A DNA stretch of 64,000 nucleotides. It comes from Setomelanomma holmii (Eukaryota > Ascomycota > Dothideomycetes > Pleosporales > Phaeosphaeriaceae). Position numbers and translations under genes: made by a program. The notes beneath the pieces are model-generated. The model had not been told where the DNA came from, searched no databases, and worked only from the letters and a program-made list of their open reading frames with translations. Positions 1-12,037 of the stretch are shown piece by piece. The DNA is taken from NCBI GenBank assembly GCA_010015745.1, contig ML978157.1, forward strand, positions 659,713 through 723,712. The letters are read 5' to 3'. The first letter of the stretch is position 1. Every line of letters starts with the position of its first letter.

Positions 1-457
1 TGGTGGAGGTGTGGGATGTTGATGCAATGCTGGGACATAAACGCTTTAGTTTGGACCAAGCCAAGCATCGAAGGCTTGAAATCAAGATCTACTTCGAATT
101 TGCCCTTGCTGGCTAGTGTCTTGATCGCTTGACTATCTTTTAGGCTTCTATTTTGTTGGTTAACGCATCGATGCTGTATATGCCGTGAATGCAAAGTCGC
201 TACACAAAGGTGGACGAGATCCAAGAATCATTCGAAATCATAATATAATACAGATTGGCTGGAGAGCTGTCCGGGTCGGGTGCTCAATCGACAGCCTGGT
301 GGTAGTGGTACAGGCCGAGACACGAAAGTGTGCCTCGTGATGTGGTACAGTAATTGAAACACTGAGCATACCTTGCGTTCGCATGAGATGGGGTATAATA
401 CAACAAGCAGAGTTGAGAATGGTCCAGAACGACAGAAAACATGGAAATGTGGTCTCT
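1..457. other. No gene seen (left edge)
   Basis: Only short open frames with no family resemblance are present. The stretch lies downstream of the minus-strand DJ-1-like gene and probably holds its 3' untranslated end. Confidence 0.5.
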
Positions 458-1456
458 CTACTCGTATTCGTCCAGCGATCCAATACCCGCAGCATTTAGG
501 GCGCATTCAACGGCTTCAGTCCGGTCCCAGAAGTATTCGCGCATGAACGTTCGTACCATGTCGAGTGCTGAGACAGCAGAGTTGCTACTCCAGAACATTT
601 CGTGTCGTTCCCAGGGTGTGCTACGCCATGACGTTTCCGGGTATTGGACTTTCAGGGCCGGAAGTAGGCTTCGGGGAGCAGCTGCTCGTCTTTTGTGGAG
701 GATACCAGTTTGAACTAAATGGAGAATACCGGAAACGATGCTGAAAATGGCGACGAAGCTTGGAAGCGAGCATTGAGAGGTCAGAAATGAAGTGGCTGAG
801 ACAGGTAGTTCAGTTGTCGAAAACGATCCCGGAACGATCAAGATATCGAATTGTGGTGAATTCTCGAATGAGTTCTGCAAACTAATCAGAATTTTGCTCA
901 CGTTGATGTCGATTTGCGAACGGAGGGGTTGGGATTGGGGGCAAATGGTAACCTTTTCTCCTTGCCAGACTGTCTCTCAGATGGCTGCTAGAAGCAGTCA
1001 AATTCAGGCGAATCCGGCCCGACCGAGAATGGCTTCTTGGCCAGGAGTGGCTTTTGGGATATGGCGAGGTATCGATCGTGCTAGCTTGTAGCAATTTGAG
1101 CTTCAGCTCACCGTTACGGGGATCCGACCGCCTGATGTAACCGGAAAAGATCCCTCTCCAGTTGCCGTGACATATCTGATGTCAATCTCATCGACTGCTT
1201 CATCTATGGCAACTGTCGATGCATTCATTCGGCTGATTCTGTTCCTGCCGACCATCGCCAGCAGATCCAAGGAAGCCAGGTCCAGTATCTGTGTCTGGTC
1301 TTGGCTGAGAATGACGACACCGATCTTCACAGATCCTTTTGAAGGAGGAGCGTAGTGGAGATTGAGATCCTCTGCTGATGTCGAGGAAGTCGTGAGGGAG
1401 TAGAATAGATCTGCCTCTCTTGGGAAGGTGGTGTAACTTCTAGGAGGCGAAGGCAT
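458..1456 (-). CDS. DJ-1/PfpI-like protein lacking the nucleophilic cysteine
   Basis: Two exons are proposed, 1456-1112 and 874-458, giving 253 residues. The joined product has the fungal ThiJ/PfpI layout: an N-terminal strand (SVKIGVVILS) after a loosely conserved leader of about 40 residues, a central FDILIVPGSF strand, the nucleophile-elbow region, and a C-terminal helix (ALDMVRTFMREYF). In active members the elbow reads like TVCTG; here it reads SIVSG, so the cysteine is valine. The product is therefore probably not a glyoxalase or hydratase of the usual type (inference). The donor (GTGAGC) and acceptor (TTTGCAG) are good and keep phase, but the 237-nt intron is four to five times the local norm, so a small extra exon may be hidden. 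Family assignment is firm; exact exon structure is not. Confidence 0.72.
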
Positions 1457-2809
1457 AAGGAAAGGATCAAGAAGGAAGAGAGCCCGAAAGAGTCTTGATA
1501 GATGATCGCAAGAAATGCAAGCAACAGCTTGGGACAGATTGGAGTCTCATTTTGCAGCCTGAGTCCAAACTTATAGTCTGCCCCAAACTTGCATCATGGA
1601 GCTCAGACGCCGGCATCTGGGCCATAACAATCCGTGGGCGTCATATTGAGGACGAATCCCACGCTTACCCGTACCCTCGCGCTATACGAGGGCTTGCGTC
1701 GATGAAGTGGACACGGTGCTTAGGTTCGCTTACCTCGTTCTTGCTCCATCCGAGATCCTCCGAATTGCCATTTCCGGCTGCTTCGCAATGCTTCCCAGCC
1801 AATCGCCGACAATTTTGGATTCCCACTTCCGCGCATTTCTGTCCGCTGTTTGGGAATATATATATATTGTGCATTCATTAGAGGATGCGTCGCAATAATG
1901 GTTGCGTAGACGGCTGCCTATTGCAGGCAACGTGGGTTGAGGCTTGTTTGAGGCTGCCAGGCAGAACAATTCGCGTGCTTGTCGTTGGACGGAGATCTGT
2001 GGCAACGCGGCACGAACGACGGGAGCGCCGAGTATGGGTAAGCACTTGGGGTATCGCAAATGACCCAGTCCTGATTAGACGGTGGCTGTGAATGAGTTCT
2101 CACGGGAACAAGCCGGGGAGCTAGGGGTCACGCTTGGCTGTGAAGGGAGGGCAGAACGCCTCGAAGCTCAGGCACGACAAGTTTGGATAGTCATCTGCCA
2201 TTGCGATTACATCAGTTGCGGGAAGCGATGTGACAAAGTTAGATGCGGAGATTCAGGAAGTGAATGGAAAGAGAATGGTTGTTAAGATGACCGCACAAAC
2301 ATCCCGAGTTCAGTTCGTGGCACGCGACCCAGCTGCCCTGCTTGAGGAAGGAGCTGTTGAGGGCGAACACCGAGACACCGCATTGCGGATCTGAATCTCC
2401 ACAACGTTGTCAAGATGTATTTCTACGACACGACTCATAACCTTGCGGCAGGCTTGTCCCAGACCATGTGATTTGAGGCCTTGTTCTGGGCAATACATTC
2501 CTGAGCTGCATGTTTAGTGCGCATTGCTCCTGGTCGGACGTTACAGGTCTTGTGCATTTGTGATCAGGTATTTTGGGCAGTATGTTTAAATCAGAGGTAC
2601 TGCAACACCAGAGCAAAAGAACAATGAAGCATGTAGAAAGTCAGATTTCAATTCAAGAGGCAAATCCAATATCTATATCCGAGTTGCCTTGCTGTGCGGT
2701 GCAGTGGCGGGTTGGGAGTTGTCCGCCAGCACATAGGTGGTATCCTTCGCTCGCTGCCAAAATCAAATGCCATAAGAAAATCGCCATTCCATGCTTGGAC
2801 GGTCACCGC
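1457..2809. other. Intergenic, no gene recognised
   Basis: About 1.35 kb between the starts and ends of two minus-strand genes. Short overlapping frames occur on both strands without recognisable domains or consistent splice signals. An AT run (TATATATAT) lies near 1858-1867. Nothing else could be supported. Confidence 0.5.
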
Positions 2810-3110
2810 CTAGATCTCCCTCTCGATGCCGTCAGCCTCGCCGGACTTAACCTTCTTTCCGGTCTTCTTGATCTTCTCGAGGACGGTCTCGTAGTCGAGC
2901 GAATCTGCGGCGACAATCTCGGCGGTCTGGGTTTCAAGCGAGACATTGTAGGACTCGACACCTGCGACATGTTAGCGCCTATTGCGAGAGGCGAGCGCGG
3001 TGCAGCTGCAGAGTCAACTCACCATCAAGCTTCTTGAGCACGCGCTCAACAGCGCCAGAGCAGCCGCCGCAGCTCATGGCGACACCGAACTTGTATGTGT
3101 GGGTAGACAT
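2810..3110 (-). CDS. atx1: Copper metallochaperone ATX1
   Basis: Two exons, 3110-3023 and 2961-2810, separated by a 61-nt intron (GTGAGT...CGCAG, phase 1), encode 79 residues, the usual length for this family. A single heavy-metal-associated (HMA) ferredoxin-like domain fills the protein. The copper-binding loop reads MSCGGCSGAV, with Cys14 and Cys17 forming MxCxxC. The C-terminal half ends in a lysine-rich stretch (KKTGKKVKSG), like the positive patch with which yeast Atx1 docks on its P-type ATPase. By family knowledge it carries Cu(I) through the cytosol to the Ccc2-type ATPase of the trans-Golgi for loading multicopper oxidases. A TATA-like run lies about 160 nt upstream. Confidence 0.95.
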
Positions 3111-3881
3111 GTTGGAGGTTGTGGGCTTGAGGATGCGGGGTTGGAATTACTGAGATTGGGTGCGATGCAGGTACGTGGATGCGTTTAAGGTATTTGAAGG
3201 CGGCGAATGTGATTGATGGGTGTTGTCTGCGGATTTAAAGGGACAGTCAGGCAAGCGCTATGAGGAGTATATATATGCGCGACTAACGGCAGTTTAGACA
3301 AAGAGGGGCTTGCGCCAGTTTCAAGAGGGTGTTGTAATTCGGCTAGATTGCTACAGATTATCGAGGCCCCGCTGACATATCGCGGCTCTGGGTACCACGT
3401 CTCGACATGCTGGAACCATTTGTGCATCAGCACCGTCCGCTGACTTAAGCTTCGGCCAATTTTGTGGCGCGAAACATGCTCAATGTACGAGACGTCTTAG
3501 GATAGGGCAAATGAATGGCATGCTGATCCTCTTGAGAAAGGACACTGAGTCGCTGATATGAAGCCGTATCGCGAGTTTAGAGGGAAGCACGACATGATGT
3601 CCGAGCTCCGTGAGCAAATAGTGGCCTTAGGCTTTCTCCGACGACTATCGATAGATCTACAGGTCGCATTCGGTGCGGACGCGTCGAAGCTATGGCAGCC
3701 CTGCATCATCCACCCGTGACTTGCATGCTTGTGCCTGAGCATCTCGCTGCGGCCCAGCCCCGCGTGGCGCAAGGGTCCCTAGGCCGGGCTCGCGTGGGGC
3801 AGATCAAGCTGTGGCCGGTGACGTCTTTGCATCTTTTCACAAGCAGCTCTCACTGCAAACAACACCAAAACATAAACAGAT
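3111..3881. promoter_or_regulatory. Shared upstream region of atx1 and palA
   Basis: These 771 nt separate two divergent start codons, so they should contain both promoters. A TATATATAT run at 3268-3276 is placed well for the minus-strand atx1. No copper- or pH-response element could be named with confidence. Confidence 0.45.
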
Positions 3882-6498
3882 ATGGCTTCGTAAGTTCTAA
3901 AGCCTTCAGAAGCTACGACTCAACTCACACGATGCACAGCAACATTCTCTTCCTGCCGTTTCGGCGGTCACACTCGGTCAACCTCACAGAAGCCATCAAA
4001 CAGTACATCTCGACCAAATATGACCAGCACCCAGACATGTTCACAAAAGACCTCGAGACGATCGAGAAACTTCGCTCACAGGCCACCCACGCGCAAGAGC
4101 CACACCCAAGCAACATCCCCAAGCTCCAACAATATGCGGCACAGCTGGTATGGTTGAGCGGAAAGTTCCCCATTGACATTGGGGTTGAGTTCCCTTGGTA
4201 TCCTGCGCTGGGTTACAACACGAACCGTCCTACGTCACGCAATAATCTCCGATTCGAGCTTGCGAACATCACCTTCAACCTGGCGGCCATGTACTCGCAG
4301 CTAGCCATGTCGTCGAACCGAAGCACACCAGATGGGTTGAAAGTGGCAGCGAACAACTTCTGTCTAGCTGCTGGAGTGCTCGCACATCTGCGCAATAGCG
4401 TACTGCCTGAACTTCGCACAGAGCCACCAGAAGACATGGATGTCATGACGCTAGACTCGTTGGAGAAGCTGATGCTCGCACAGGGTCAGGAGTGCTTCTG
4501 GCAGAAGGCTGTCAAGGATGGGCTGAAGGACGCTACGATTGCGAAACTAGCCGCCCGCGTGTCCGATCTCTATAACGAAGCCTGCGAGGCTGGCATACAA
4601 TCAGACTCGATCAGCAGCGAGTGGATACACCACATGACGGCGAAACACCACCACTTTGCTGCTGCGGCACAGTACCGAGCAGCTTGCGACAGCTTGGAGA
4701 AGCGCAAATATGGAGAAGAGGTCGCACGACTTCGCGATAGTCTCGCGTGCGTGAACGAAGCTCTCAAGGAGCAGCGCTACATCAACAAGCTCGTGCTTGC
4801 GGATCTTAACGGGTTGAAAAATAGAGTGTCGGAAGACTTGAAGCGGGCAGAGAAAGACAACGACATGATCTATCTCCTGCCAGTAACGCCAAAGGCCGAG
4901 CTCAAAATCTTGGACCGAGCAAACATGGTAGTTTTGAGAGTGCCCAAGGAGGTGGCAGAGTCAAATTCCATGCTAGGAGAGCGTGGCGAGCTGGGTCCTG
5001 CGCTCTTCTCAAAACTCGTTCCGTACTCGGTGCATCTGGCTGCCAGTATATACGTGGATCGTCGCGATCGGTTGGTTAACAACACGATCATTGAGGAGCT
5101 TGAAGGCCTCACCACTCAAATACACGAAGTACTTCGTAGTCTGAACCTTCCTGGCTCGCTGCAGGCTCTCGAGAAGCCTCTGGGTTTGCCACCAGGGCTC
5201 AGCGCACATGTCGAGGAGATTCGGCAACAAGACGGGATCAATCGACTACTGCGCTCCATGGAAGACACCAAGAAGCTGATGTACAGCGATCAAGCTATAT
5301 ATCAAGAAGGTGTAGAGATCCTTAAGTCAGAAGCGAGCGAAGATGAAGGGGCGCGGCGCAGATTTGGCACTGAGCGATGGACACGGCCTGCAGCCGAGCA
5401 AGCAGCGCCGAAGCTCTACGCTCAGATCAACGAAATTGACGGCTACTTCAAGGCGGCAACGAACAGCGACAATATTGTCAAGACAAAGTTAAAAGAGAAC
5501 GAGTACTTCATCCAGCTGCTGAGCGGGCCCGACCACGACCTTGAGAACTACGTGCCAAGTGGGCGAAGACCTGCCATCACTGGAGATGTAGAGCGCGAGG
5601 CTGGCAAGTTACGAGGTTGCTTCAACGAAGTCAGTCGACTCGAGAGCAGAAGGCGGCGGAAGGTTGAGGCTTTGAGGACGAAGGCGAAGCAAGATGACAT
5701 AAGTAAGTCTCCCGCGTGGTCATGCCTGCAGAATGCTTACCCTCCACTAGATCCGGAACTGCTCCGCGAAGCCGCTCGCTTAGAGCGGGAGTACCCTATG
5801 CAAACCATCGAGGCGGTGCAGTTTGAAGGCCTGTTTGATAAGCGACTGCAGATGTACGGTGTCGATCAAGACATGGTACAGGAAGAGGAGAAAGAGCAAA
5901 TGGAGGCCATCAAGCGATTGCAGGACGCGAATGCGGCCTTTTTGATTGCTCGACGTGGAGACCAGTCCACGAAGAAGCGCGAGCAGGCCTTGCAGAGCTT
6001 GGAAAATGCGTACTTCAAGTACAAGGAAATTATATCGAACCTCGACGTTGGGCGAAAGTTTTACAACGATCTCGCCAAGATTGTCAGCCGGTTCCGCGAC
6101 GATGCACGCAGCTTTGCGTATCAGCGAAAGTCAGAGGCATCGCAGATCGAAAGGTATGTCATTGTTGATATGCTCAGAGGACTTGCACTGACCTTCATAG
6201 CGACCTCGAAACTCGAATGAACTCTCTCAGTCTTCAACAAGCAAACTCAAATTCCCTGCAACAGCAACGACAGGCAGACGCACAGAACCCAACACACGGC
6301 GCCAATGCGCATGCAGACGCACCATTGACTGCGCCTACGCCCACCCGAGCTGGTGGTCCTCCACCCTCAGGCATGTGGACACCGGAAGTTGGAATTCGAT
6401 TTGGCGGCGTGCCGACAGCGTCCGGCAACGCAAGGCCATCGGCTGGTCCTCCACAGGACGGGCGTTGGGATCCTACGCAAGGACTGAAGTTTGGTTAG
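3882..6498 (+). CDS. palA/rim20: pH-response adaptor PalA/Rim20 (BRO1 domain)
   Basis: Four exons: 3882-3889, 3940-5702, 5751-6153 and 6201-6498, with introns of 50, 48 and 47 nt, encoding 823 residues (A. nidulans PalA is of similar size). The first coding exon is only 8 nt (ATG GCT TC); joining gives the family N-terminus MASNILFLPF. The 48-nt intron is a multiple of three and has no stop, so an unspliced reading would wrongly keep it. The N-terminal ~370 residues form the BRO1 domain; a coiled V-shaped ALIX-like domain follows, and the last ~90 residues are Gln/Pro-rich and end with repeated GMWTPEVGIRFGG-type motifs. PalA binds YPxL/I motifs of the PacC transcription factor and the ESCRT-III protein Vps32 on endosomes, bringing PacC to the PalB protease at alkaline pH. 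The Crz1-type gene lies 1.15 kb downstream on the same strand. Confidence 0.95.
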
Positions 6499-7649
6499 AT
6501 TAGTATTTCACTCAGCGGCATACTCAATACATGATGGCGCGGCATGGGATAAAAGATACCACATGCGAAAGTTCTAGAGGATTTGACATCATTCGAACAA
6601 ACCTCCTGTGCGGCTCACAATTGTGCTATACTTGTCGCCACGAGTGATGCAATCCGCGTTCGAAAGTTCCGATGATTTGTTTCCTGGCATTCATGCTGGG
6701 CGCGTTTACGTATTGAGTCTGCCTCGCGCAGAGTATGCCTCGCGATGGTGTGGCTGTGCAAAACGACCCACCAGCGGACCACCTGCTTTGTGGGACCGAT
6801 TGATGACTTCACCCGCCCAGAGACGGACGCTTACTGGTTTGCACGCGCCTAGAGAAATGAGGGACCGAGCCGGCGACTGCTTCTGTGACAGCTCGGCAAA
6901 CTTGGAGGATTTCACAGACGTGCCGTTCGCTCTATCCGCCAATTGCTCGCCTGCGTGGATCATACACTTAGCGTTCAGGCGCGCAACTTGCTGTCTCTAT
7001 AAGGCTGGGGCGCAGCAGTGTGGTTCTCGAGGACTGCCTCAGGTACCGGTGACTTTTGCTGTTCTCGAATTTGCGGTAGAGGCTACTCCCAGGCGCATCA
7101 CGCGACGATAGCCAGTCCATTGCAAGGGACTCGTTTGCGCGCATCTTGCACAATTGCCTCTTTCTCTACGAGTCCACGAAAAAGCCCCCGCGCTTGACTT
7201 GACCATCACCAAAGCGCCATAATCGACACTTCTCAACTCTCCTCACGCATGACGACTACAAAGCCACCCTACCACTACCGTTTCACACTTTTGGAGGCTC
7301 TGAAACCGAAGGAGCATCCTGCAGCCTGCAACTCTAACCGACTTGGAGTTCACCACCCAGGCGTCAGCATCTGTTTATAGCGCGGCTAAACTGCATTGGG
7401 CGACACCTTGAGCGACTCAGCCCAGCTCACCGAGCAGGACGACTACACAGCCCCTTCGACTGACCAGCCTCAACCTACTCACGCCAGGCACATTGCGCGT
7501 TGACGTCGAACATTTGGCCAGTAATCGCGCACTGTTGACTGCAAAGCCACGCTCCCGCCGCCTTCTTGCCCAGCGGTGGTCTTAGCGCTCTCCCCCGCTC
7601 CACCAGAGCTTCTACGGCCTCCAAGTTTAGCAGCACGACAACAAACATC
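6499..7649. other. Intergenic region and probable long 5' leader of crz1
   Basis: No domain-bearing frame is present. The last ~450 nt are C/T-rich, as fungal leaders often are, and contain a short upstream open frame listed separately. A 504-nt open frame at 6608-7111 was judged not to be a gene. Confidence 0.5.
7249..7380 (+). promoter_or_regulatory. Possible upstream open reading frame of crz1
   Basis: An ATG at 7249 opens a 43-codon frame closed by TAG at 7378-7380, about 270 nt before the crz1 start. It lies in the C/T-rich stretch likely to be transcribed as 5' leader. Whether it is in the mRNA depends on a transcription start that cannot be read from sequence. Confidence 0.3.
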
Positions 7650-9821
7650 ATGGACGTACAGCAACGCGGCCGCTCCCCCTCGGCGGGTCAGCGCAATGGC
7701 CTTATAAGGAACACGCCTTCGCCCTCACCCCACGCGCCCCATAACGTGTCTGGCTACGACCCCTCTATTCAGCCCACATCCTTTGCGACAACGTCAGCGG
7801 GCTTCGACAACACCCAATTCTTAACCACCACCCAGTCGCAGCAGTTCCCCCAGCAGACTGCCCTTGACCAGAGCTTCCTGCAGGCCACCCAGAGCCTGTC
7901 ACAGCACAACACACCCAACTTCGGGGCGCAAGGCAGCAACAACCTCGTGCCTGACTCCCTCGATCTCAGCAACAACGGCGGCAATCCCGACTTCAATAGC
8001 TTCTTCGCGGGTACAGACCTCAATCAGAACCTGTCCTACCCGGGAAGCACGCTTGACCCGCAGTTGCTGAGCTCGCAGGCGCAACAGAACCAACTGATCG
8101 ACCCCACCAACCTCATGAACCAGATGGCCACCACACAAGCGCAATCACCCACACCGCCACATCTCTTACCCACAATGAACAACCAGCAGAATCCGAGTCC
8201 GCACGCTTCACCGAACATGAACCAAGGCGCATTTCCTTCGCCATCGCATTCGCGCAATGCGTCACTTGATCCGAGCGCAGCATACGGACAAGGCCAGAAC
8301 AGTGAATGGGGAAACATGGCCAACTTTCGAGGTCATCGGAGGGCTCCTAGTGACACCTACTCAGATGTATCCTCGGCCCACGCATCACCGTACTTGCAAC
8401 AGCAAGACAGTTTCGAGGACACTAAACCGTCCCCTCTCCTCAACCCACAAGCAGACCCTCAGCTCTTCCACGACCCCGTTCCACAATTCAACCAGTTCAG
8501 CCTCATGGACGGCAACGCGCACATCAGCCCAGGCCACAGCCCCCACATATCGCCCCGCTTGATGCCGTCTCAACAAGTGCTTCCGCAATTTCAGCCGGAT
8601 AGCTTCGGTCTGGGTCAGGGCATGAGCAACCAGTACGGTCAGCCGGTGATGGGTGCATACCCTAATCAGGGTCCTGAGCCTTTCCCGACTCTAAATGGTG
8701 GGCAGGCGGACGCCATGTCACCTCCAGAAATCAACATTGACTTTGCTCCACCGTCGCGCCAGGCAAGTTTTGAGCCACCAAAGCCTGAGCATCAGGTTGA
8801 CGCGCTCAGTCCGCCCGATCGATGTAAGTAGATGCGCAAGAGTCGCATGAAATCCGCTAACCAGATGTCAGCTCGGAGTCGCAACCGCATACGCGCCAAG
8901 TCCGACCCGTTCAGCAGTGCGAGCTCGCGTGCTTCTACACCCGGCTCAGACGTACATCGGTCTTTGTCGCCCAGTGTCGCCAAGTCTCGCTCTCCCTCAC
9001 CATCCAACAAGTCTTCCCGCCGTTCATCGACTAGCAGTGTGCCTAACCGTGACTACATTCTGGACCTTGCGGATCCTTCCCGACCAGCACCTGCTGATGG
9101 CTCAAACCCCAAGCGTACGCAAAAGCACCCCGCAACGTTCCAGTGCAACTTGTGTCCGAAGCGATTTACCCGTGCGTACAATCTCCGATCGCACTTGCGC
9201 ACTCACACAGATGAGCGACCGTTCGTATGCAGCGTCTGCGGCAAGGCTTTCGCTCGTCAGCACGACCGAAAGCGACACGAAGGTTTGCACTCGGGCGAGA
9301 AGAAGTTCGTGTGCCGAGGCAACCTGAAAGATGGCAATAATTGGGGCTGTGGCAGGCGATTCGCGCGTGCTGATGCTCTGGGACGCCATTTCCGCTCCGA
9401 AGCCGGTCGAGTCTGCATTCGCCCACTGCTTGAGGAAGAAGCTCAAGAGAAGGGCGGTTGGGACGGCCAGCAACAGCAGCCCAACAATTGCAATGGCATG
9501 TTCGCGCAAATGCCTGCTCAGAACTTTGGCCCTGGTATGATGGGCCAGCCGGGCTTCGAGGCCTTCCAGCAACCACAAGCGCCACCTCAATTCTTGCCAG
9601 CAGCGCTTCTCGCTCAGTATCCTGCACTTGCGGGCATCCAGTGGGATCAGTTACCGCCTGGCAATCCTGACGAACTGGAAGGTGACATTAGCGGTCGCAG
9701 CAGCTTCGACGCTTCCAGTGGCGGGGAATACTACGAGGAGGAGAGCGACTACCAGGGCGGCCAGCAGCCCGTGTACGCCAGCAACGACGGAGGTTGGGCA
9801 AGCGACTCTGGATATCGCTAG
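7650..9821 (+). CDS. crz1: Crz1-type C2H2 transcription factor (calcineurin target)
   Basis: Two exons, 7650-8823 and 8872-9821, with a 48-nt intron (GTAAGT...TGTCAG, phase 1), encode 707 residues. The N-terminal half is low-complexity, rich in Gln, Asn, Ser and Pro, as in other fungal Crz1 proteins. Three zinc fingers lie at about residues 481-570: two classical C2H2 fingers (FQCNLCPKRF and FVCSVCGKAF) and a third, longer CCHC-like finger (CRGNLKDGNNWGCGRRF), the Crz1 signature arrangement. A PEINID segment near residue 357 fits the PxIxIT calcineurin-docking pattern. Crz1 is dephosphorylated by calcineurin when cytosolic calcium rises, enters the nucleus and activates genes for ion homeostasis, cell wall and alkaline stress. 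The start is the first ATG in frame before the MDVQQRGRSPS N-terminus. Confidence 0.93.
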
Positions 9822-12037
9822 GAGCCGTTCATTTTCCTTGGCTAACCTGTTGGATTTGCTCTTTCTCTTCGAATGCCTGTTTACGCGATACGACTTTGCC
9901 TTTAACGATTGCTTACGACGCTTCTGTCGCTTTGATGTCTGTTTTTGCGATACCACTTTCATTGCTCGCGAGCTGGGTTACGATACCCCAGGTTTGGAGA
10001 ACGTAGGGGTGTACACGCAGGTTGAGGGCTTTTGATCTGCCATGGCGATCTTCCGTCTGCTTGGACTTGAGGGCTTAGACGATAGACACGCGATACCATA
10101 GGTATAATGAAGTATTGAAATCAATCGTTGTATTGGATGTGAATCGTGACGACGTGGCAGCTGATCAAGCGGATGCTAAACATGCAAGGTCTGAGCAATT
10201 CCAATAAATTTGCCGTGAACTTGCTTCTTGCAAGATGCATAAGTGGAGAAGGCTCTTCGAAGGTAGCATTTGCCATGTGCAAACACACAACCTCACGCGT
10301 GCTTGCAGCTCATGTACCTGCACCAAGATACTTATCGAAGGAATGCCTTGCCCAGCTATCGCACACTATGGCTGGACAAATCAACAACAATCCTTGCATT
10401 GACCACTTCATCGCACCCTTACCAAAAAGATACTGCGGCTTCACGACGTTGTCAAATCATGGAGAGGTGCAAAAAGACAGCAAAAAAGATGGGGCCTGAC
10501 CGGGATTCGACTGTACGAGGATTAGACACAATTCAAATCCTGGATGTCGGGCTGGAACTTACACCCGGGGCCTGTCACATAGAAGAATCTATTGATTCCA
10601 GGCGAAGAACCCGAAGCGACAATCTTGACTTATTGTTAGGTTTTGCAAGGAAGCCAGCGAAGACGAAGTTGACTCACCATACCACTATTAGTTGTTAGAA
10701 AGTGGGCACAGAACATGGGCAACCAGGTAGCTGTACCTAGACCATCAGGCCGACTCGTTGGTCGTTTATAACGTTGATGGCAAATTTGAAGAGAACCACA
10801 TATATATAGTAGAACATTTGTTGGGCGGAGCAGGCGAGGCAAGAATGTGTAAGAATGTGTGGAAATTCGAGGTAAGCGAACCCACGCGTACTAACGGCAT
10901 GTGGGGCCATGGTACAGTCAACACCATGGGCGAGGGATAACCGGACCATTCCGTTTTCAGAACACCTTGCGAACGTCTATCTTTGGTATCACGACATTGC
11001 AACAACGTTGAGTGCGGGTACATGTGTTGAGCTGCGTCGTCTTGAGGCTTATCTTTCAACAACTCGTCATGACGTGCAAATGCCCACTACAATCCAAGGT
11101 CACAACGTCAAGATGAGATCGCAACCAAGTCTACGCAGTAATCATCGCCAGCATCAGTAAGTCGCAGGTTCTGTGATTCGCTCCCCTTATCGCCTCACTC
11201 AATTCGAAGCTCATGCAGCGGCATCCCTAGGCGGAGAGCCGATCGCTCAGGTTGTCACGCACAACAGTTGCACAAGCATTTTGGGGAATGTGGCGGACCA
11301 CCGACTTCGCAGCGGCTTCCGTCGTGGCTAAACTGGACTTGACTGGTGCTGTGAGGGCCCCTGTGGACGTGCGTTCAACATAGGTCACACCGACATTTTG
11401 GCTCTCGTCATCTGTATTCTCGGGTGTCTTTTGAAGCCAGGAGCAGTCCAAACGTGCGATGAATTTGTTGATGCAAACGGCCCATCGCGCCATCGAAAAA
11501 CCAAGCCAGCATCGCAAGATAAGAACCGCATGCTTCGACCAGCTCTCGAGTCGAATTAAAAGTGCGGGGAGAAAGTAATTGTAAATCCGCAGCCATTGGC
11601 TCGGACCCGCATCATGCCATATCCAGCATAGCAACCTGCCCCAAGCTCCCAGCAACATTCAACGGACCACCGCGCCCGCCATCGTAAGACACACACACAC
11701 GTCTTACCAATCGCATGCACGTATTTATGGATGATTAGTGCAATGCAATTGTTGTAGACGCTGTTGACCGCTCTGGAAGAAAAGCAGCCAAGGACTCCGA
11801 GGTGGTGCGACTCGTGTGTCAGTTCAAAGGGCACAGCTTCCCCTCACAGCCCCGGATCAAGCTGCCTTCATTCCTCTACGTCTCGATATCTGACCTGATC
11901 TTTGCGACGCCGCGGTGCGCCCGACCGAAGCTCATCCTTGACTTATCCGTCTGACCTTGCTATCAATCGCTTGCCTCGCTCATCTTCCTTCCATTCAATT
12001 CCATCCCAGTTCATCTCAACCTCATACTACCGCAATC
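9822..12037. other. Intergenic, 2.2 kb, no firm gene
   Basis: Holds the 3' end of crz1 and the upstream region of the mitochondrial-type gene. A tandem pair of a 10-mer occurs at 10841-10860 and (AC)6 at 11689-11700. One minus-strand frame at 11227-11658 is listed as doubtful. No transposon ends or tRNA could be recognised. Confidence 0.45.
11227..11658 (-). CDS. Doubtful small protein, unrecognised
   Basis: A single open frame of 143 residues starting MLLGAWGRLLCW. The first half is hydrophobic with several tryptophans and could contain one or two membrane segments; the second half is Ser/Thr/Ala-rich and soluble in character. No family is recognised and no intron or neighbouring gene supports it. 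It lies in a long stretch otherwise free of genes, so it may be a chance frame. Confidence 0.22.
   Translation of the reverse strand: MLLGAWGRLLCWIWHDAGPSQWLRIYNYFLPALLIRLESWSKHAVLILRCWLGFSMARWAVCINKFIARLDCSWLQKTPENTDDESQNVGVTYVERTSTGALTAPVKSSLATTEAAAKSVVRHIPQNACATVVRDNLSDRLSA

Noticed and set aside
6608..7111. 167-codon plus-strand open frame upstream of crz1
   Set aside because: Overlapped by frames of similar length on the other strand, no domain pattern, and composition unlike the neighbouring coding exons.
10491..10575. tRNA-like stretch (GGGCCTGACCGGGATTCGAC, with a T-rich run on the minus side)
   Set aside because: The would-be T-arm does not pair, no A box or cloverleaf could be drawn on either strand, and the acceptor ends do not match.
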